Positions 15,542 to 23,151 of a DNA stretch of 41,599 nucleotides are shown in pieces. The stretch is from the NCBI GenBank assembly GCA_021776245.1, contig JAJFGF010000020.1:1-41599 (forward strand). Reading direction: 5' to 3'. The notes below the pieces were generated by a model. That model was not told the origin of the DNA and made no database searches. It saw only the letters and a program-made list of their open reading frames with translations. The position numbers and the translations under genes were made by a program. Position 1 is the first letter of the stretch. Every line of letters begins with the position of its first letter. The DNA comes from Hyphococcus sp. (lineage in GTDB: Bacteria > Pseudomonadota > Alphaproteobacteria > Caulobacterales > Parvularculaceae).

Positions 15542-17485
15542 ATGTCGTTGTTTGATGCCGCTAAAGAGTTGGAAAACGTAGAACTATCCGCCGCGGACAG
15601 CCCGGTGCAAGCGCCGCAAACCCCTGATCCCAAGAATCTTGGCCTGAAAAAGCCTGAACTGAAAGTCGTCCGAGATATCAAGATCGACCGGTCGCGCGAT
15701 TCGCTGTTTACCGAATTTGGCAAAAAGACCATGGAGGATCGCTACCTCCTGCCCGGCGAAGGCTTTCAAGATATGTTCGCCCGCGTTGCGCGCACTTATG
15801 GCGACAATGCCGATCATGCCCAGCGGATTTACGACTATATCTCCAAATTGTGGTTCATGCCGGCGACGCCGGTTCTTTCCAATGGCGGCGCCGATCGTGG
15901 ATTGCCAATCTCCTGCTTTTTGAATGGAGTCGGCGATTCGCTCGACGGTATTGTCGGCACCTGGAATGATACTGTCGCACGGGCTTCCAATGGCGGCGGC
16001 ATCGGCACTTACTGGGGCGGTGTCAGGTCGATCGGCGAAAAGGTCAAACATGCGGGCGCCACGTCCGGCATCATCCCGTTCATCCGCGTCATGGATTCTC
16101 TGACCCTGGCGATTTCGCAAGGTTCCCTGCGGCGCGGCTCTGCGGCCTGTTACCTTGACGTTCATCACCCGGAAATCGAGGAGTTTCTCGAAATCCGCAA
16201 ACCGTCCGGCGACTTTAACCGCAAGAGCCTCAATCTCCATCACGGGATTAATATTACTGACGAGTTTATGGAAGCGGTCGCGGCGGACGAAGAGTTTGGC
16301 TTGCGCTCGCCGAAAACAAACGACGTCTTGCGCAAGGTAAGCGCCCGGAAGCTTTGGCAGAAAATTCTTGAGATTCGCCTGCAGACTGGCGAGCCGTATC
16401 TGTTGTTCACTGACACGGTCAACCGCCAAATGGCGAAACATCAGCGCGATCTCGGCCTCAAAGTATCAACCTCAAATTTATGCTCCGAGATCATGCTGCA
16501 CACCGGCAAGGATCATCTCGATAATGACCGCACCGCTGTGTGCTGTCTTTCATCGATCAATGCGGAAAAATATTTCGAATGGAAAGACGAGCCGCAATTC
16601 GTTGAAGACGTCATGCGCTTCCTCGACAATGTATTGCAGGATTTTATCGACCGCGCGCCGCCAGCGATGGCAAAAGCGGTCTATTCCGCAAAACGCGAGC
16701 GCTCTGTCGGCCTCGGCCTGATGGGCTTTCACTCCTTCCTGCAGCAGATGAATATCCCGTTCGAAAGCGCTATGGCGAAATCCTGGAATACGCGGCTGTT
16801 TAAGCACATCCGCATGGGCGCAGACGCAGCTTCCGTGACCCTTGCCGAAGAACGCGGCGCCTGCCCCGATGCTGTTGACGCCGGCATCAAGCAGCGCTTC
16901 AGCCACAAAATGGCGATTGCGCCGACGGCCTCAATCTCGATCATCTGCGGCGGCGCAAGCCCCTGCATCGAGCCGATCCCCGCCAATGTCTACACTCACA
17001 AGACCCTTTCGGGCTCCTTCACCGTGAAGAATGTCGCGCTGCAAAAAATCCTTGCCGATAAAAATCATGATACGGATGATATCTGGACCTCGATTCTTGA
17101 GCATGAAGGCTCAGTTCAGCATCTTGAAGTCCTGAGTGCTGATGAAAAGGACGTTTTCAAAACCGCGTTCGAAATCGACCAGCGCTGGGTGATCGACCTC
17201 GCCGCCGACCGCTCGCCCTATATCTGTCAGGGCCAGTCGGTGAATGTTTTCATTCCCGGTGATGTCGACAAATGGGATCTTCACATGCTGCACTGGACCG
17301 CATGGGAAAAAGGCGTCAAGTCGCTTTATTATTGCCGCTCAAAATCGGTGCAGCGCGCGGGCTTCGCCAATGGCACAAAAGCCGCCAATGATGCGGGCGC
17401 TGAAATTGCGGACGCCGGCGGCGTTGATGCGATGATGCAGGCCGCCGCGCCGACCGATTATGACGAGTGTTTGGCTTGTCAGTGA
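15542..17485 (+). CDS. nrdA: Class I ribonucleoside-diphosphate reductase, alpha subunit
   Basis: 647 residues from the ATG at 15542 (GGGACGGGG just upstream); it reduces NDPs to dNDPs with an NrdB partner. Active-site pieces: Cys125 (PISCFLNGVGDS), the thiyl-radical block SNLCSEI (Cys314), the partner cysteine in TAVCCLSS (Cys334 or 335), the PTASISIICGGASPCIEP loop, the radical-transfer tyrosine pair SLYYCRSKS and the redox tail CLACQ at the very end. The Tyr pair and tail mark class I rather than class II. The usual N-terminal ATP-cone is absent: the first 50 residues are unrelated, so dATP activity control at that domain is missing. nrdB is not in the window. The frame is open back to 15407 but only through the promoter. 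Control is by the CtrA and NrdR sites upstream. Confidence 0.93.
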   Translation: MSLFDAAKELENVELSAADSPVQAPQTPDPKNLGLKKPELKVVRDIKIDRSRDSLFTEFGKKTMEDRYLLPGEGFQDMFARVARTYGDNADHAQRIYDYISKLWFMPATPVLSNGGADRGLPISCFLNGVGDSLDGIVGTWNDTVARASNGGGIGTYWGGVRSIGEKVKHAGATSGIIPFIRVMDSLTLAISQGSLRRGSAACYLDVHHPEIEEFLEIRKPSGDFNRKSLNLHHGINITDEFMEAVAADEEFGLRSPKTNDVLRKVSARKLWQKILEIRLQTGEPYLLFTDTVNRQMAKHQRDLGLKVSTSNLCSEIMLHTGKDHLDNDRTAVCCLSSINAEKYFEWKDEPQFVEDVMRFLDNVLQDFIDRAPPAMAKAVYSAKRERSVGLGLMGFHSFLQQMNIPFESAMAKSWNTRLFKHIRMGADAASVTLAEERGACPDAVDAGIKQRFSHKMAIAPTASISIICGGASPCIEPIPANVYTHKTLSGSFTVKNVALQKILADKNHDTDDIWTSILEHEGSVQHLEVLSADEKDVFKTAFEIDQRWVIDLAADRSPYICQGQSVNVFIPGDVDKWDLHMLHWTAWEKGVKSLYYCRSKSVQRAGFANGTKAANDAGAEIADAGGVDAMMQAAAPTDYDECLACQ

Positions 17486-17494
17486 GGCTGTGAA

Positions 17495-17520
17495 GTCGGC
17501 CGTAGCGATGCACGGCCGAC
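17495..17520 (+). terminator. Hairpin after nrdA
   Basis: GTCGGCCGT and ACGGCCGAC form a perfect 9-bp GC-rich stem with an 8-base loop, starting 9 bases after the nrdA stop. No T run follows, so the terminator call rests on stem strength and position. It also lies downstream of the convergent SEC-C pseudogene. Confidence 0.5.
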
Positions 17521-17539
17521 CGACACATTGGGGCGCTAC

Positions 17540-17808
17540 CTAAAAATACTCTCCGCGATTGGCGCCGTCATAACGGCCCGACCTGAGACAGCATTTCTTG
17601 AAACCGCCTCGCAGAACCGCAGGGGCACAAATCATTGCGTCCAAGCTTTTCATTCAGTTCGACGTCGCCGCCCTTGATGGTGCGATAGCCGCGCTTCACA
17701 TTAGTTTCAGACGGGAAGCCCTTACGCCGCTTCGACATGGTTTCGGACTGTGGACCGAACCCTTCCTCGAAAGCAGTGAAGGCCTTGCATGGGGTTATGT
17801 TTTTTCAT
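17540..17808 (-). pseudogene. Small SEC-C zinc-motif protein gene with two frameshifts
   Basis: A perfect AGGAGG (17814-17819) precedes ATG at 17808. Read straight, translation gives only 28 residues. One base fewer in the A6 run at codons 2-3 would open [20 protein letters not shown], then [19 protein letters not shown] and [16 protein letters not shown]. One base fewer at the TTTC after that point continues [19 protein letters not shown] and ends at 17540. CPCGS-xx-(R/Y)-KKCC is the SEC-C Cys4-type zinc motif, otherwise found on SecA tails and small alphaproteobacterial proteins. So the intact gene would encode about 89 residues, and this copy has two single-base insertions. An internal ATG at 17738 could still give 56 residues without the last Cys pair. 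Either a pseudogene or homopolymer-type sequence errors. Confidence 0.65.
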
Positions 17809-17881
17809 GTCAGCCTCCTGTGATTGGCGTTTTGGAAGCTGGTTCATAGGTGATGCGCCGTTGCACGTCACCAGATATTTC

Positions 17882-17910
17882 TTGACACCCGCGATAGACG
17901 AGACTATCTC
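17882..17910 (+). promoter_or_regulatory. Sigma-70-type promoter of the leader-ORF unit
   Basis: TTGACA (17882-17887), a 17-base spacer and TATCTC (17905-17910). The -35 is perfect and the -10 keeps the TAT and a pyrimidine tail. It is 28 bases before a strong ribosome site and a leader ORF, so the transcript would begin close to 17917. Confidence 0.6.
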
Positions 17911-17937
17911 CCCGCTCCTGTTTAACGGAGGATCGTC

Positions 17938-17994
17938 ATGAGACAGATGATATTCAAGCTTCCTCCGCCCTGCCTGTGCGAGACGCGCCGGTAA
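17938..17994 (+). CDS. 18-residue putative leader peptide with PPP and CxC
   Basis: MRQMIFKLPPPCLCETRR, started by ATG at 17938 with GGAGG 6 bases before it and a sigma-70-type promoter just upstream. Pro-Pro-Pro is a known ribosome-slowing sequence, and the following Cys-Leu-Cys could make translation sensitive to cysteine supply. The stop codon lies inside the loop of a GC hairpin, and a second, competing hairpin follows. No similarity to a characterised leader is recognised. It is 147 bases ahead of the conserved gene at 18142, which it may control by attenuation. That it is translated is inferred from the ribosome site only. Confidence 0.45.
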   Translation: MRQMIFKLPPPCLCETRR

Positions 17995-18043
17995 GGCGCG
18001 GAACACCGGGAGGAAACGCCGCGAACCGGTGCGCCTCTTTCAT
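17984..18043 (+). promoter_or_regulatory. Alternative hairpins after the leader ORF, possible attenuator
   Basis: Hairpin A: CGCGCC (17984-17989), loop GGTAA that contains the leader stop codon, GGCGCG (17995-18000). Hairpin B: CACCGG (18004-18009) with CCGGTG (18026-18031), extendable by GGCG (17995-17998) with CGCC (18032-18035), followed by TCTTTCATTTTG. The extension of B uses the 3' arm of A, so the two are in competition. A ribosome halted on the leader would cover the 5' arm of A and favour extended B. This geometry fits transcription attenuation, but the T tract is interrupted. Confidence 0.4.
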
Positions 18044-18141
18044 TTTGTACTGAATAACGACGGACGCTGAGCCTTTCGCGTGCACGCGCAATTGCGCATT
18101 GCACCCGAACGCGCGCTTCCGCCGCGACGGAGTATGTTCTC

Positions 18142-18540
18142 ATGTATGTCCGGTTTGTTACGCCGCGCGCCTCTTGCGCGGCGCGGGCAGATCGCGGGTT
18201 GTTCGGCCCGGCCTATTGGTTTCGGGACAATAGAGGCGCCCCGCAATATTTGCGCGACGCCATTGCAGACGAAATCGACTGGTTCCGCGCCTATCTGCCG
18301 GTGCCGGATCGTTTCGGCGTCGTCACCCGGCGCTCGCAGCGTCCCTATGCAGGCATCTGCTGGTATCGCGATAACGCGCGTAACGCCATTGCGCACTCCC
18401 ACGCTCTGCGCTGGCTGCTCGCGGAATGCGATCTGCCGACAGGGCAGATTGTCACCGATTATCCCGGCGACATTGTCTATCGCGACGACCAGCAAATCGT
18501 TGCGATGCCGCGCCCGGGAACGCCGGTTCGCTGGCGCTAA
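18142..18540 (+). CDS. Conserved alphaproteobacterial protein of unknown function
   Basis: 132 residues, soluble, no signal peptide or membrane helix. MYVRFVTP, then GLFGPAYWFRD, EIDWFRAYLPVPDRF, GICWYRDNARNAIAHSHAL and TDYPGDIVYRDDQQIVAMP resemble a protein annotated as hypothetical in many sphingomonads and hyphomonads; the pattern is from memory of such proteins and no function is known. The ATG follows ACGGAG by 8 bases. The preceding 200 bases contain a promoter, a leader peptide and competing hairpins, so this gene is probably regulated by them. A strong hairpin closes it. Confidence 0.75.
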   Translation: MYVRFVTPRASCAARADRGLFGPAYWFRDNRGAPQYLRDAIADEIDWFRAYLPVPDRFGVVTRRSQRPYAGICWYRDNARNAIAHSHALRWLLAECDLPTGQIVTDYPGDIVYRDDQQIVAMPRPGTPVRWR

Positions 18541-18545
18541 CAGGG

Positions 18546-18575
18546 TGAAGGGCGGACCTTTTCTTCCGCCCTTCA
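18546..18575 (+). terminator. Hairpin terminator after the 18142 gene
   Basis: TGAAGGGCGGA and TCCGCCCTTCA, a perfect 11-bp stem with loop CCTTTTCT, starts 6 bases after the stop. The following bases TTCCTAATG hold few T, so termination may be incomplete. It separates this unit from the deacetylase gene 42 bases further on. Confidence 0.6.
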
Positions 18576-18616
18576 TTCCTAATGACCTATGGGTAAGAAT
18601 ACCCTAGCCTGACATC

Positions 18617-19435
18617 ATGACCTTCCGCCGGATAGCCGTTGCGCTTGTCGCTATGCTCATCGCTGGCGCGCTGGTGCGCATTTATTGCGGTCCCATTCAA
18701 CGCCACATGGTTCCGGTTACGGAACGCATCCTGTCAAAGGCGGTTTTGCGCCTGCCGGCGCGGGCGGACAACAAATTTGTAGTGCTGACAATTGATGATG
18801 CGCCGTCCTCACGCACCATTGAGATTGTCGATCTTCTAAAACGCCACAAAACCCATGCAACATTTTTCATCCACACGGACCAAATCGCCGGACGCGAGGC
18901 GGCGATTGAAACGCTCGCGGCGCAGGGCCATGACATCGGCCACCATATGCGTTTTGACCGGCCAGCTTTTCGCCTGTCGCGCAAGGAATTTGACAAAGAC
19001 TTCGCGCGCGCTGACGCCGCGCTGAGCGTCTATGGCGACGCGGCGCCGCGCTATTTCCGGCCGCCGCACGCCGCCTATCGCGCAGGCGTCATGGACCCTA
19101 CACTCACACGGCTGCGATATGACCGGCCACTCGCAGCGCTTGGCAGCGAGCGGCGTTATGTTTTGGCGAGTTTTATCGCCTGGGATGCAGGCGGCGCAAC
19201 AAATTCCTCCAATCGCGAAAAAGACCGGCGCGCCGCCGGTCGCTATACGGACCAATTGCTGGAAAATCTTTATCCCGGCGCAATTGTGGTCTTCCATGAC
19301 GGCGAGGAGGAAAACCGCGACGCGCGCCTTGACGCGACAATATATAGCCTTGAGCGTTTTTTGGTCGGCGCGAAGGCCAGCGGATATGAGGTCGTAAGTC
19401 TATCCGAGGGCGTTACCCGCGCTGCGAAGAACTGA
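18617..19435 (+). CDS. NodB-type polysaccharide deacetylase
   Basis: 272 residues with an N-terminal hydrophobic anchor (VALVAMLIAGALVRIYCG, about 8-25), so membrane-tethered and facing the periplasm. NodB motifs: VLTIDDAPSS (motif 1; metal and catalytic Asp pair), THATFFI, GHDIGHHMRFDRPAF (motif 2), RYFRPPHAAYR (motif 3) and AIVVFHDGEE (motif 5 His). In motif 2 the usual HxxxH is HMRFD, with Asp in place of the second metal His, which may lower or change activity. The family removes N- or O-acetyl groups from peptidoglycan, chitin-like or other glycans. The start lacks a clear ribosome site. The last 23 bases overlap a small gene on the other strand. Confidence 0.85.
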   Translation: MTFRRIAVALVAMLIAGALVRIYCGPIQRHMVPVTERILSKAVLRLPARADNKFVVLTIDDAPSSRTIEIVDLLKRHKTHATFFIHTDQIAGREAAIETLAAQGHDIGHHMRFDRPAFRLSRKEFDKDFARADAALSVYGDAAPRYFRPPHAAYRAGVMDPTLTRLRYDRPLAALGSERRYVLASFIAWDAGGATNSSNREKDRRAAGRYTDQLLENLYPGAIVVFHDGEEENRDARLDATIYSLERFLVGAKASGYEVVSLSEGVTRAAKN

Positions 19436-19562
19436 GTGATTTTACGGCGCTGTCGGCTCTGGACACACCGGACTTCTTGAGCGCGAAAGTGAGCATGCAA
19501 GAACCTGCAATTCCGGCCATCACGGCAATAAAGCCGACCAATGTGATTTCAACAGCGCCCAT
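19413..19562 (-). CDS. 49-residue single-helix membrane microprotein
   Basis: MGAVEITLVGFIAVMAGIAG continues SCMLTFALKKSGVSR and a short polar tail of Ser and Lys. One membrane helix (residues 4-28) followed by a basic stop-transfer segment predicts N-out/C-in insertion. GGAGAG lies about 6 bases before the ATG at 19562. The 3' end runs 23 bases into the deacetylase gene, tail to tail. No family known to me. The coding call rests on the ribosome site, the helix design and the third-base pattern. Confidence 0.55.
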   Translation of the reverse strand: MGAVEITLVGFIAVMAGIAGSCMLTFALKKSGVSRADSAVKSLSSSQRG

Positions 19563-19898
19563 TTTTCTCTCCATTTTCCCGTGCGGCGTTGAGGCCGAAA
19601 TAAGGCCTCTTTGCGGCGAATCAAGGCCCGGGCGGCCGCACCTTCATTCACAAAAAGCGGAGGCCGCAGGTAACACAAGTGATTTGGCGCATTTCACGCC
19701 GTCGCCCCAAGCCATTGATTAAGCGCTGTTACAGCACATTTTACGTCTGAGGTGGACGAATAATAAGCGGTCAGCGGCGATGAACAGTATCAAGATTGCG
19801 GCTGGAAACCATGGACACTCGACAAAGAAAAGGCGCTCAGACATATTGTGGATGATCTTCGTGCTGCCCCCGGGTGCTGATCAATAATAAGAACCGGC
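19563..19898 (+). other. Intergenic stretch with a hairpin and a possible gene remnant
   Basis: A GAGGCC-GAAATAA-GGCCTC hairpin is at 19591-19609, followed by TTT. From 19767 to 19880 a frame without a start reads DEQYQDCGWKPWTLDKEKAL, then RHIVDDLRAAPGC and a stop; it looks like a gene end but two stop codons precede it directly. I do not recognise it. Nothing else is seen. Confidence 0.4.
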
Positions 19899-20291
19899 CT
19901 ATTTCGATCCCGGTTCCATCGCCTTTAACAAGACGCGGCCGAAATCACCGACCATCACGAAGATGCCGGCCCCAACACCGCGTGGAAAGACGCCTGTCGA
20001 CTCAAATGTCTGATATCCGAAATACGCCGCGGCGCCGATAATGATAATCCGTGCAAGGAAGGTCGCGCCAAAATTGACAGTTTTTGCCGCCATGCGTTTT
20101 TTGTGTTGTTCCGGGGTTTCTTCAATCCGGTTTTTGCGCATCTTTGAGAGGTCGGGCTCAATGCTATCACGCCGCATCATTGGTTTCGCAGACGCCAATT
20201 CAGGCGCTGCCGTAATGTTGGCGGAGCCGGTTACCGCAGCCAGACGGTCGCCGCCAATGCGCGCCACGGCTTGTTGTTTGCCGAATCCCAT
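19899..20291 (-). CDS. Small membrane protein of unknown function
   Basis: 130 residues from the ATG at 20291, which has AAGGGA 6 bases upstream; an ATG at 20351 and a longer frame to 20582 lack a ribosome site and run through the TonB-receptor terminator. The first 65 residues are polar and basic (RRDSIEPDLSKMRKNRIEET), then FGATFLARIIIIGAAAYFGY forms a membrane helix, followed by a second weaker one (VFPRGVGAGIFVMVGDFGRV). No domain recognised. It follows the TonB-dependent receptor on the same strand but is separated from it by a strong terminator, so it should have its own promoter. Confidence 0.6.
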   Translation of the reverse strand: MGFGKQQAVARIGGDRLAAVTGSANITAAPELASAKPMMRRDSIEPDLSKMRKNRIEETPEQHKKRMAAKTVNFGATFLARIIIIGAAAYFGYQTFESTGVFPRGVGAGIFVMVGDFGRVLLKAMEPGSK

Positions 20292-20419
20292 CGCCCGTCC
20301 CTTGTTTTCGCCCAGCCGTTTAAATTTGGGCAAAACATTTTGAGATCGCATGAAACGGAAAGATGCAATTTTATCGAAAATCCATGCTGTCCGGGATATC
20401 GACCGCCCAAAAGAAAACA

Positions 20420-20437
20420 GGCGGCCCGAAGGCCGCC
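20420..20437 (-). terminator. Rho-independent terminator of the TonB-dependent receptor gene
   Basis: On the minus strand GGCGGCC-TTCG-GGCCGCC, a 7-bp GC stem closed by a stable UUCG loop, is followed by TGTTTTCTTTTG. It lies about 35 bases after the receptor stop codon. Confidence 0.8.
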
Positions 20438-20472
20438 CGCTTCCATAAGGTCCCCTCTGACGCGTCCGGGCG

Positions 20473-23151
20473 TTAGAAAGATTTGCGTACCGTAATACCG
20501 TAGGTGCGCGGTGCGTTTGTGTAGGCAGAAACACTGCCCGACTGAACAACCGTCGGGAAGCCCTGCAGGAAATATTCGTCATTAGTCACGTTGCGCGCCC
20601 AGCCAATAACTTCAAAGCCGCTTTCCGTCTCAAGACCGACACTGACATTCATCAGATTAACGGCGCGCGTGATGCTCGCCGGGATGTTTTCAATCAGCGG
20701 CACATCGGACTCATGCAGATATTCCACACGCGCAAAACCGCTCATTGTGTCGCTGAAATCATGGGTCCACGTCGCTGACGTTGAAATGCTGATTTCATGA
20801 ACGCCTGGCACGCGCGTGCCGGAGAGATCGCGGAACGCTTCACCCATGCTGCAATTGACAACATCAAAAGGCGTGCAACCCGCCATTGTGAAGGAATCAT
20901 ATTGCGGATCGAGATAGGTGATCCCGAAAGTCAGGGTCAGCGGATCCCACGGTGCGTATGATGAATCGACTTCAAACCCGCGGCTTGATTGCTTACCGGC
21001 ATTGGCGAGATCGAACCCGGTGCCATTAAAGACGTTTGACTGGAAACCTTCGATTTCCTGATCAAACAGCGCGATATTGATAAAGCCGCCGTCGAAACTG
21101 GCTTTAAAGCCAAGTTCGAACAGCCTTACCTCTTCCGGCGCCGCCGTGCGGCCGAACCCGGTAACGGGGTCCGGCGCACGCGAATCCGAAGACAGATTAA
21201 ACGCGCCCGCTTTCCAGCCCGTTGCATAGGTGAAGTAGGCGTTGAGATTGTCCGTCACATCATAAGCCAGACGCGCTGTGTAGGTAACTTTGTTGTCGTC
21301 CAGCATGCCATTATCGAGCGGATCCGCCCCATTTGGAAAGTTCACTTGCGGATCAAAGAACTGAACAATACCGAGGCCAGTCAGCGGCAGCAGTGGATTT
21401 AGAGTTGGATCTCCGGCCAACAGGAAGTTTGCAGTACCGACGGCGGCAGCCTGTGCCGCGCCGAACGCCACCGGATCGACGAACGCCCATGTCCCCGCTG
21501 CAGTCAGGAATGGAACGGGGTTGGATGGATCGAAAGCAATCGGCCCGCCAAAAGCGCCGGGGATCGAACCGCCAAAAACACTAGCCGCCACAAACGAGCC
21601 GCCAGTGGTTGCAAAATCCGAAAGATTCAAGTTGGAGAACGCATCGGTCAGATTGCTGATGCCTGTCGCTTCTTTGCTGTCGTCAAGGTAAGCGATACCG
21701 CCTGAAATCGTCAGGCGATCAGTGATGTCATAATCAAACTGGCCAAAAACTGAAAATGAAGTGTCATCCAGCGTATAGGTCCCTTCGACACCCGTACCCG
21801 GCGCAAAAGAAGAGCCAAAGGCAAGTGCGCCCGCTGCGCCGCTCATTGGAAGAAACTCCGGGAACAGCGCGCCTGGTCCGGTCGTTAAGGCCTGAGCAAC
21901 CTGTGAAGCGCCTTCTACCGTCAGTAGGTCAGTGCCAAAACCTGCCAGTTGCAGATCAACAAACTGGCGGATTTCAGAGCCGAAGATTACATCGCGCTGA
22001 AACGCTACGCTCTCATCGAAATAAAAGCCGCCAATCATCCAGTCAAAGCGGTTGTCGCCAACTGACGCCAGACGAAGTTCCTGGGTAAAGGTTTGATAGT
22101 TTCGATCCTGCGGATTTGTCGCCAGATCAGCGCCGCTGAAATCAACATCGGTATCCGTGTTGTCGGATTGCTCGCGATAAGACGTAATCGATGTCAGCGC
22201 GACGCCGCCCAGATCCCAATCGGCCTGTAGCGAGACGCCCTTGCCCTCAAGCATGTTAAACGTGTCGGTATCCAACGCAACCTGACGGGCAAAAGGATCG
22301 CCGGCAGGGCTGATGGGGGCGCCCAAACCGAATGGCGCCGGAGCGCCAATCAATTGTGTCGCCGGGCCGTTGATGACCTGAATGGCGCCACAGCAATTTT
22401 CGTCAAGCTTGTTGTAGTCGCCGATCAATCGGAATGACATCGTATCTGAAGGCTCCCAAAGGAGCTGTCCGCGAACCGCCCAGCGATCGCGTTCATTCTG
22501 ATCAGTCCCGTCGACAATATTGGTGTAATACCCGTCACGATTATTGGTGCTGCCCGAAACCCGGAAGGCCAGCGTGTCGGAAATCGGTCCGGTCAGCGAA
22601 CCCTTGAAGTTGATCTGATCAAAATTACCGTAGGTGGCTTCAACGCTGCCGCCCCATTCAAATTGCGGACTCTTGGTCGTAATACTGATTGCGCCGGCTG
22701 ACACGTTCTTACCGAACAAGGTCGACTGCGGACCACGCAGGATTTCAACGCGCTCAAGGGTCGGCAGGTCGAGGATCGCCGCCGCTGAACGAGAACGGTA
22801 TACGCCATCAATAAAGACACCAACCGAACTTTCAATACCCGGATTGTTGGCGCCGTTGCCGAAGCCGCGAATAACGAAGTTCGTCTGAGATGCGTTTTGC
22901 AGTTGCGTCACGCGCAGGGAAGGCACGCTTGTCTGAATATCAATCAGATCCCTGACATTGGATTTTTCAATCGTGTCGGCGCTCACAACGCTTACCGCAA
23001 TCGGCACTTCCTGCAGCGTCTGCGGACGCTTGGTGGCTGTAACGATGATCTCGTCAGATTGCGCCAATGCGGCGCCGCCGCTTAGCGCGCCGAATGCAAC
23101 ACCCGCCATCAAAATCTTCGAAAGCGCGGCGTTTGAATTCCTTTTGTTCAT
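20473..23151 (-). CDS. TonB-dependent outer-membrane receptor
   Basis: 892 residues. Signal peptide 1-30 (ending GGAALA), TonB box SDEIIVTATKR at 32-42, plug domain about 45-165 with the family blocks NFVIRGFGNG, VGVFIDGVYRSR and ERVEILRGPQSTLFGKN, then a 22-strand barrel ending in RTYGITVRKSF with the terminal Phe needed for outer-membrane assembly. It resembles the FecA/BtuB-like receptors annotated COG1629, typical of sphingomonads and hyphomonads. Two long Ala/Gly/Phe-rich insertions (about 400-455 and 495-618) replace short loops, and a Cys pair (253-254) lies in an early loop. Substrate unknown: no siderophore or B12 gene is nearby. It is divergent from a TPR-sulfotransferase, and a UUCG terminator follows it. 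Confidence 0.93.
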   Translation of the reverse strand: MNKRNSNAALSKILMAGVAFGALSGGAALAQSDEIIVTATKRPQTLQEVPIAVSVVSADTIEKSNVRDLIDIQTSVPSLRVTQLQNASQTNFVIRGFGNGANNPGIESSVGVFIDGVYRSRSAAAILDLPTLERVEILRGPQSTLFGKNVSAGAISITTKSPQFEWGGSVEATYGNFDQINFKGSLTGPISDTLAFRVSGSTNNRDGYYTNIVDGTDQNERDRWAVRGQLLWEPSDTMSFRLIGDYNKLDENCCGAIQVINGPATQLIGAPAPFGLGAPISPAGDPFARQVALDTDTFNMLEGKGVSLQADWDLGGVALTSITSYREQSDNTDTDVDFSGADLATNPQDRNYQTFTQELRLASVGDNRFDWMIGGFYFDESVAFQRDVIFGSEIRQFVDLQLAGFGTDLLTVEGASQVAQALTTGPGALFPEFLPMSGAAGALAFGSSFAPGTGVEGTYTLDDTSFSVFGQFDYDITDRLTISGGIAYLDDSKEATGISNLTDAFSNLNLSDFATTGGSFVAASVFGGSIPGAFGGPIAFDPSNPVPFLTAAGTWAFVDPVAFGAAQAAAVGTANFLLAGDPTLNPLLPLTGLGIVQFFDPQVNFPNGADPLDNGMLDDNKVTYTARLAYDVTDNLNAYFTYATGWKAGAFNLSSDSRAPDPVTGFGRTAAPEEVRLFELGFKASFDGGFINIALFDQEIEGFQSNVFNGTGFDLANAGKQSSRGFEVDSSYAPWDPLTLTFGITYLDPQYDSFTMAGCTPFDVVNCSMGEAFRDLSGTRVPGVHEISISTSATWTHDFSDTMSGFARVEYLHESDVPLIENIPASITRAVNLMNVSVGLETESGFEVIGWARNVTNDEYFLQGFPTVVQSGSVSAYTNAPRTYGITVRKSF

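Noticed and set aside
15542-17485. Class II (B12-dependent, NrdJ) ribonucleotide reductase
   Set aside because: The SLYYCRS tyrosine pair and CLACQ tail are class I features.
17598-17849. Plus-strand frame of 83 codons after nrdA
   Set aside because: It is antisense to the SEC-C gene, whose zinc motif and AGGAGG show the true strand.
18040-18576. Minus-strand frame of 178 codons
   Set aside because: Shadow of the gene at 18142; it would run through the terminator hairpin and has no ribosome site.
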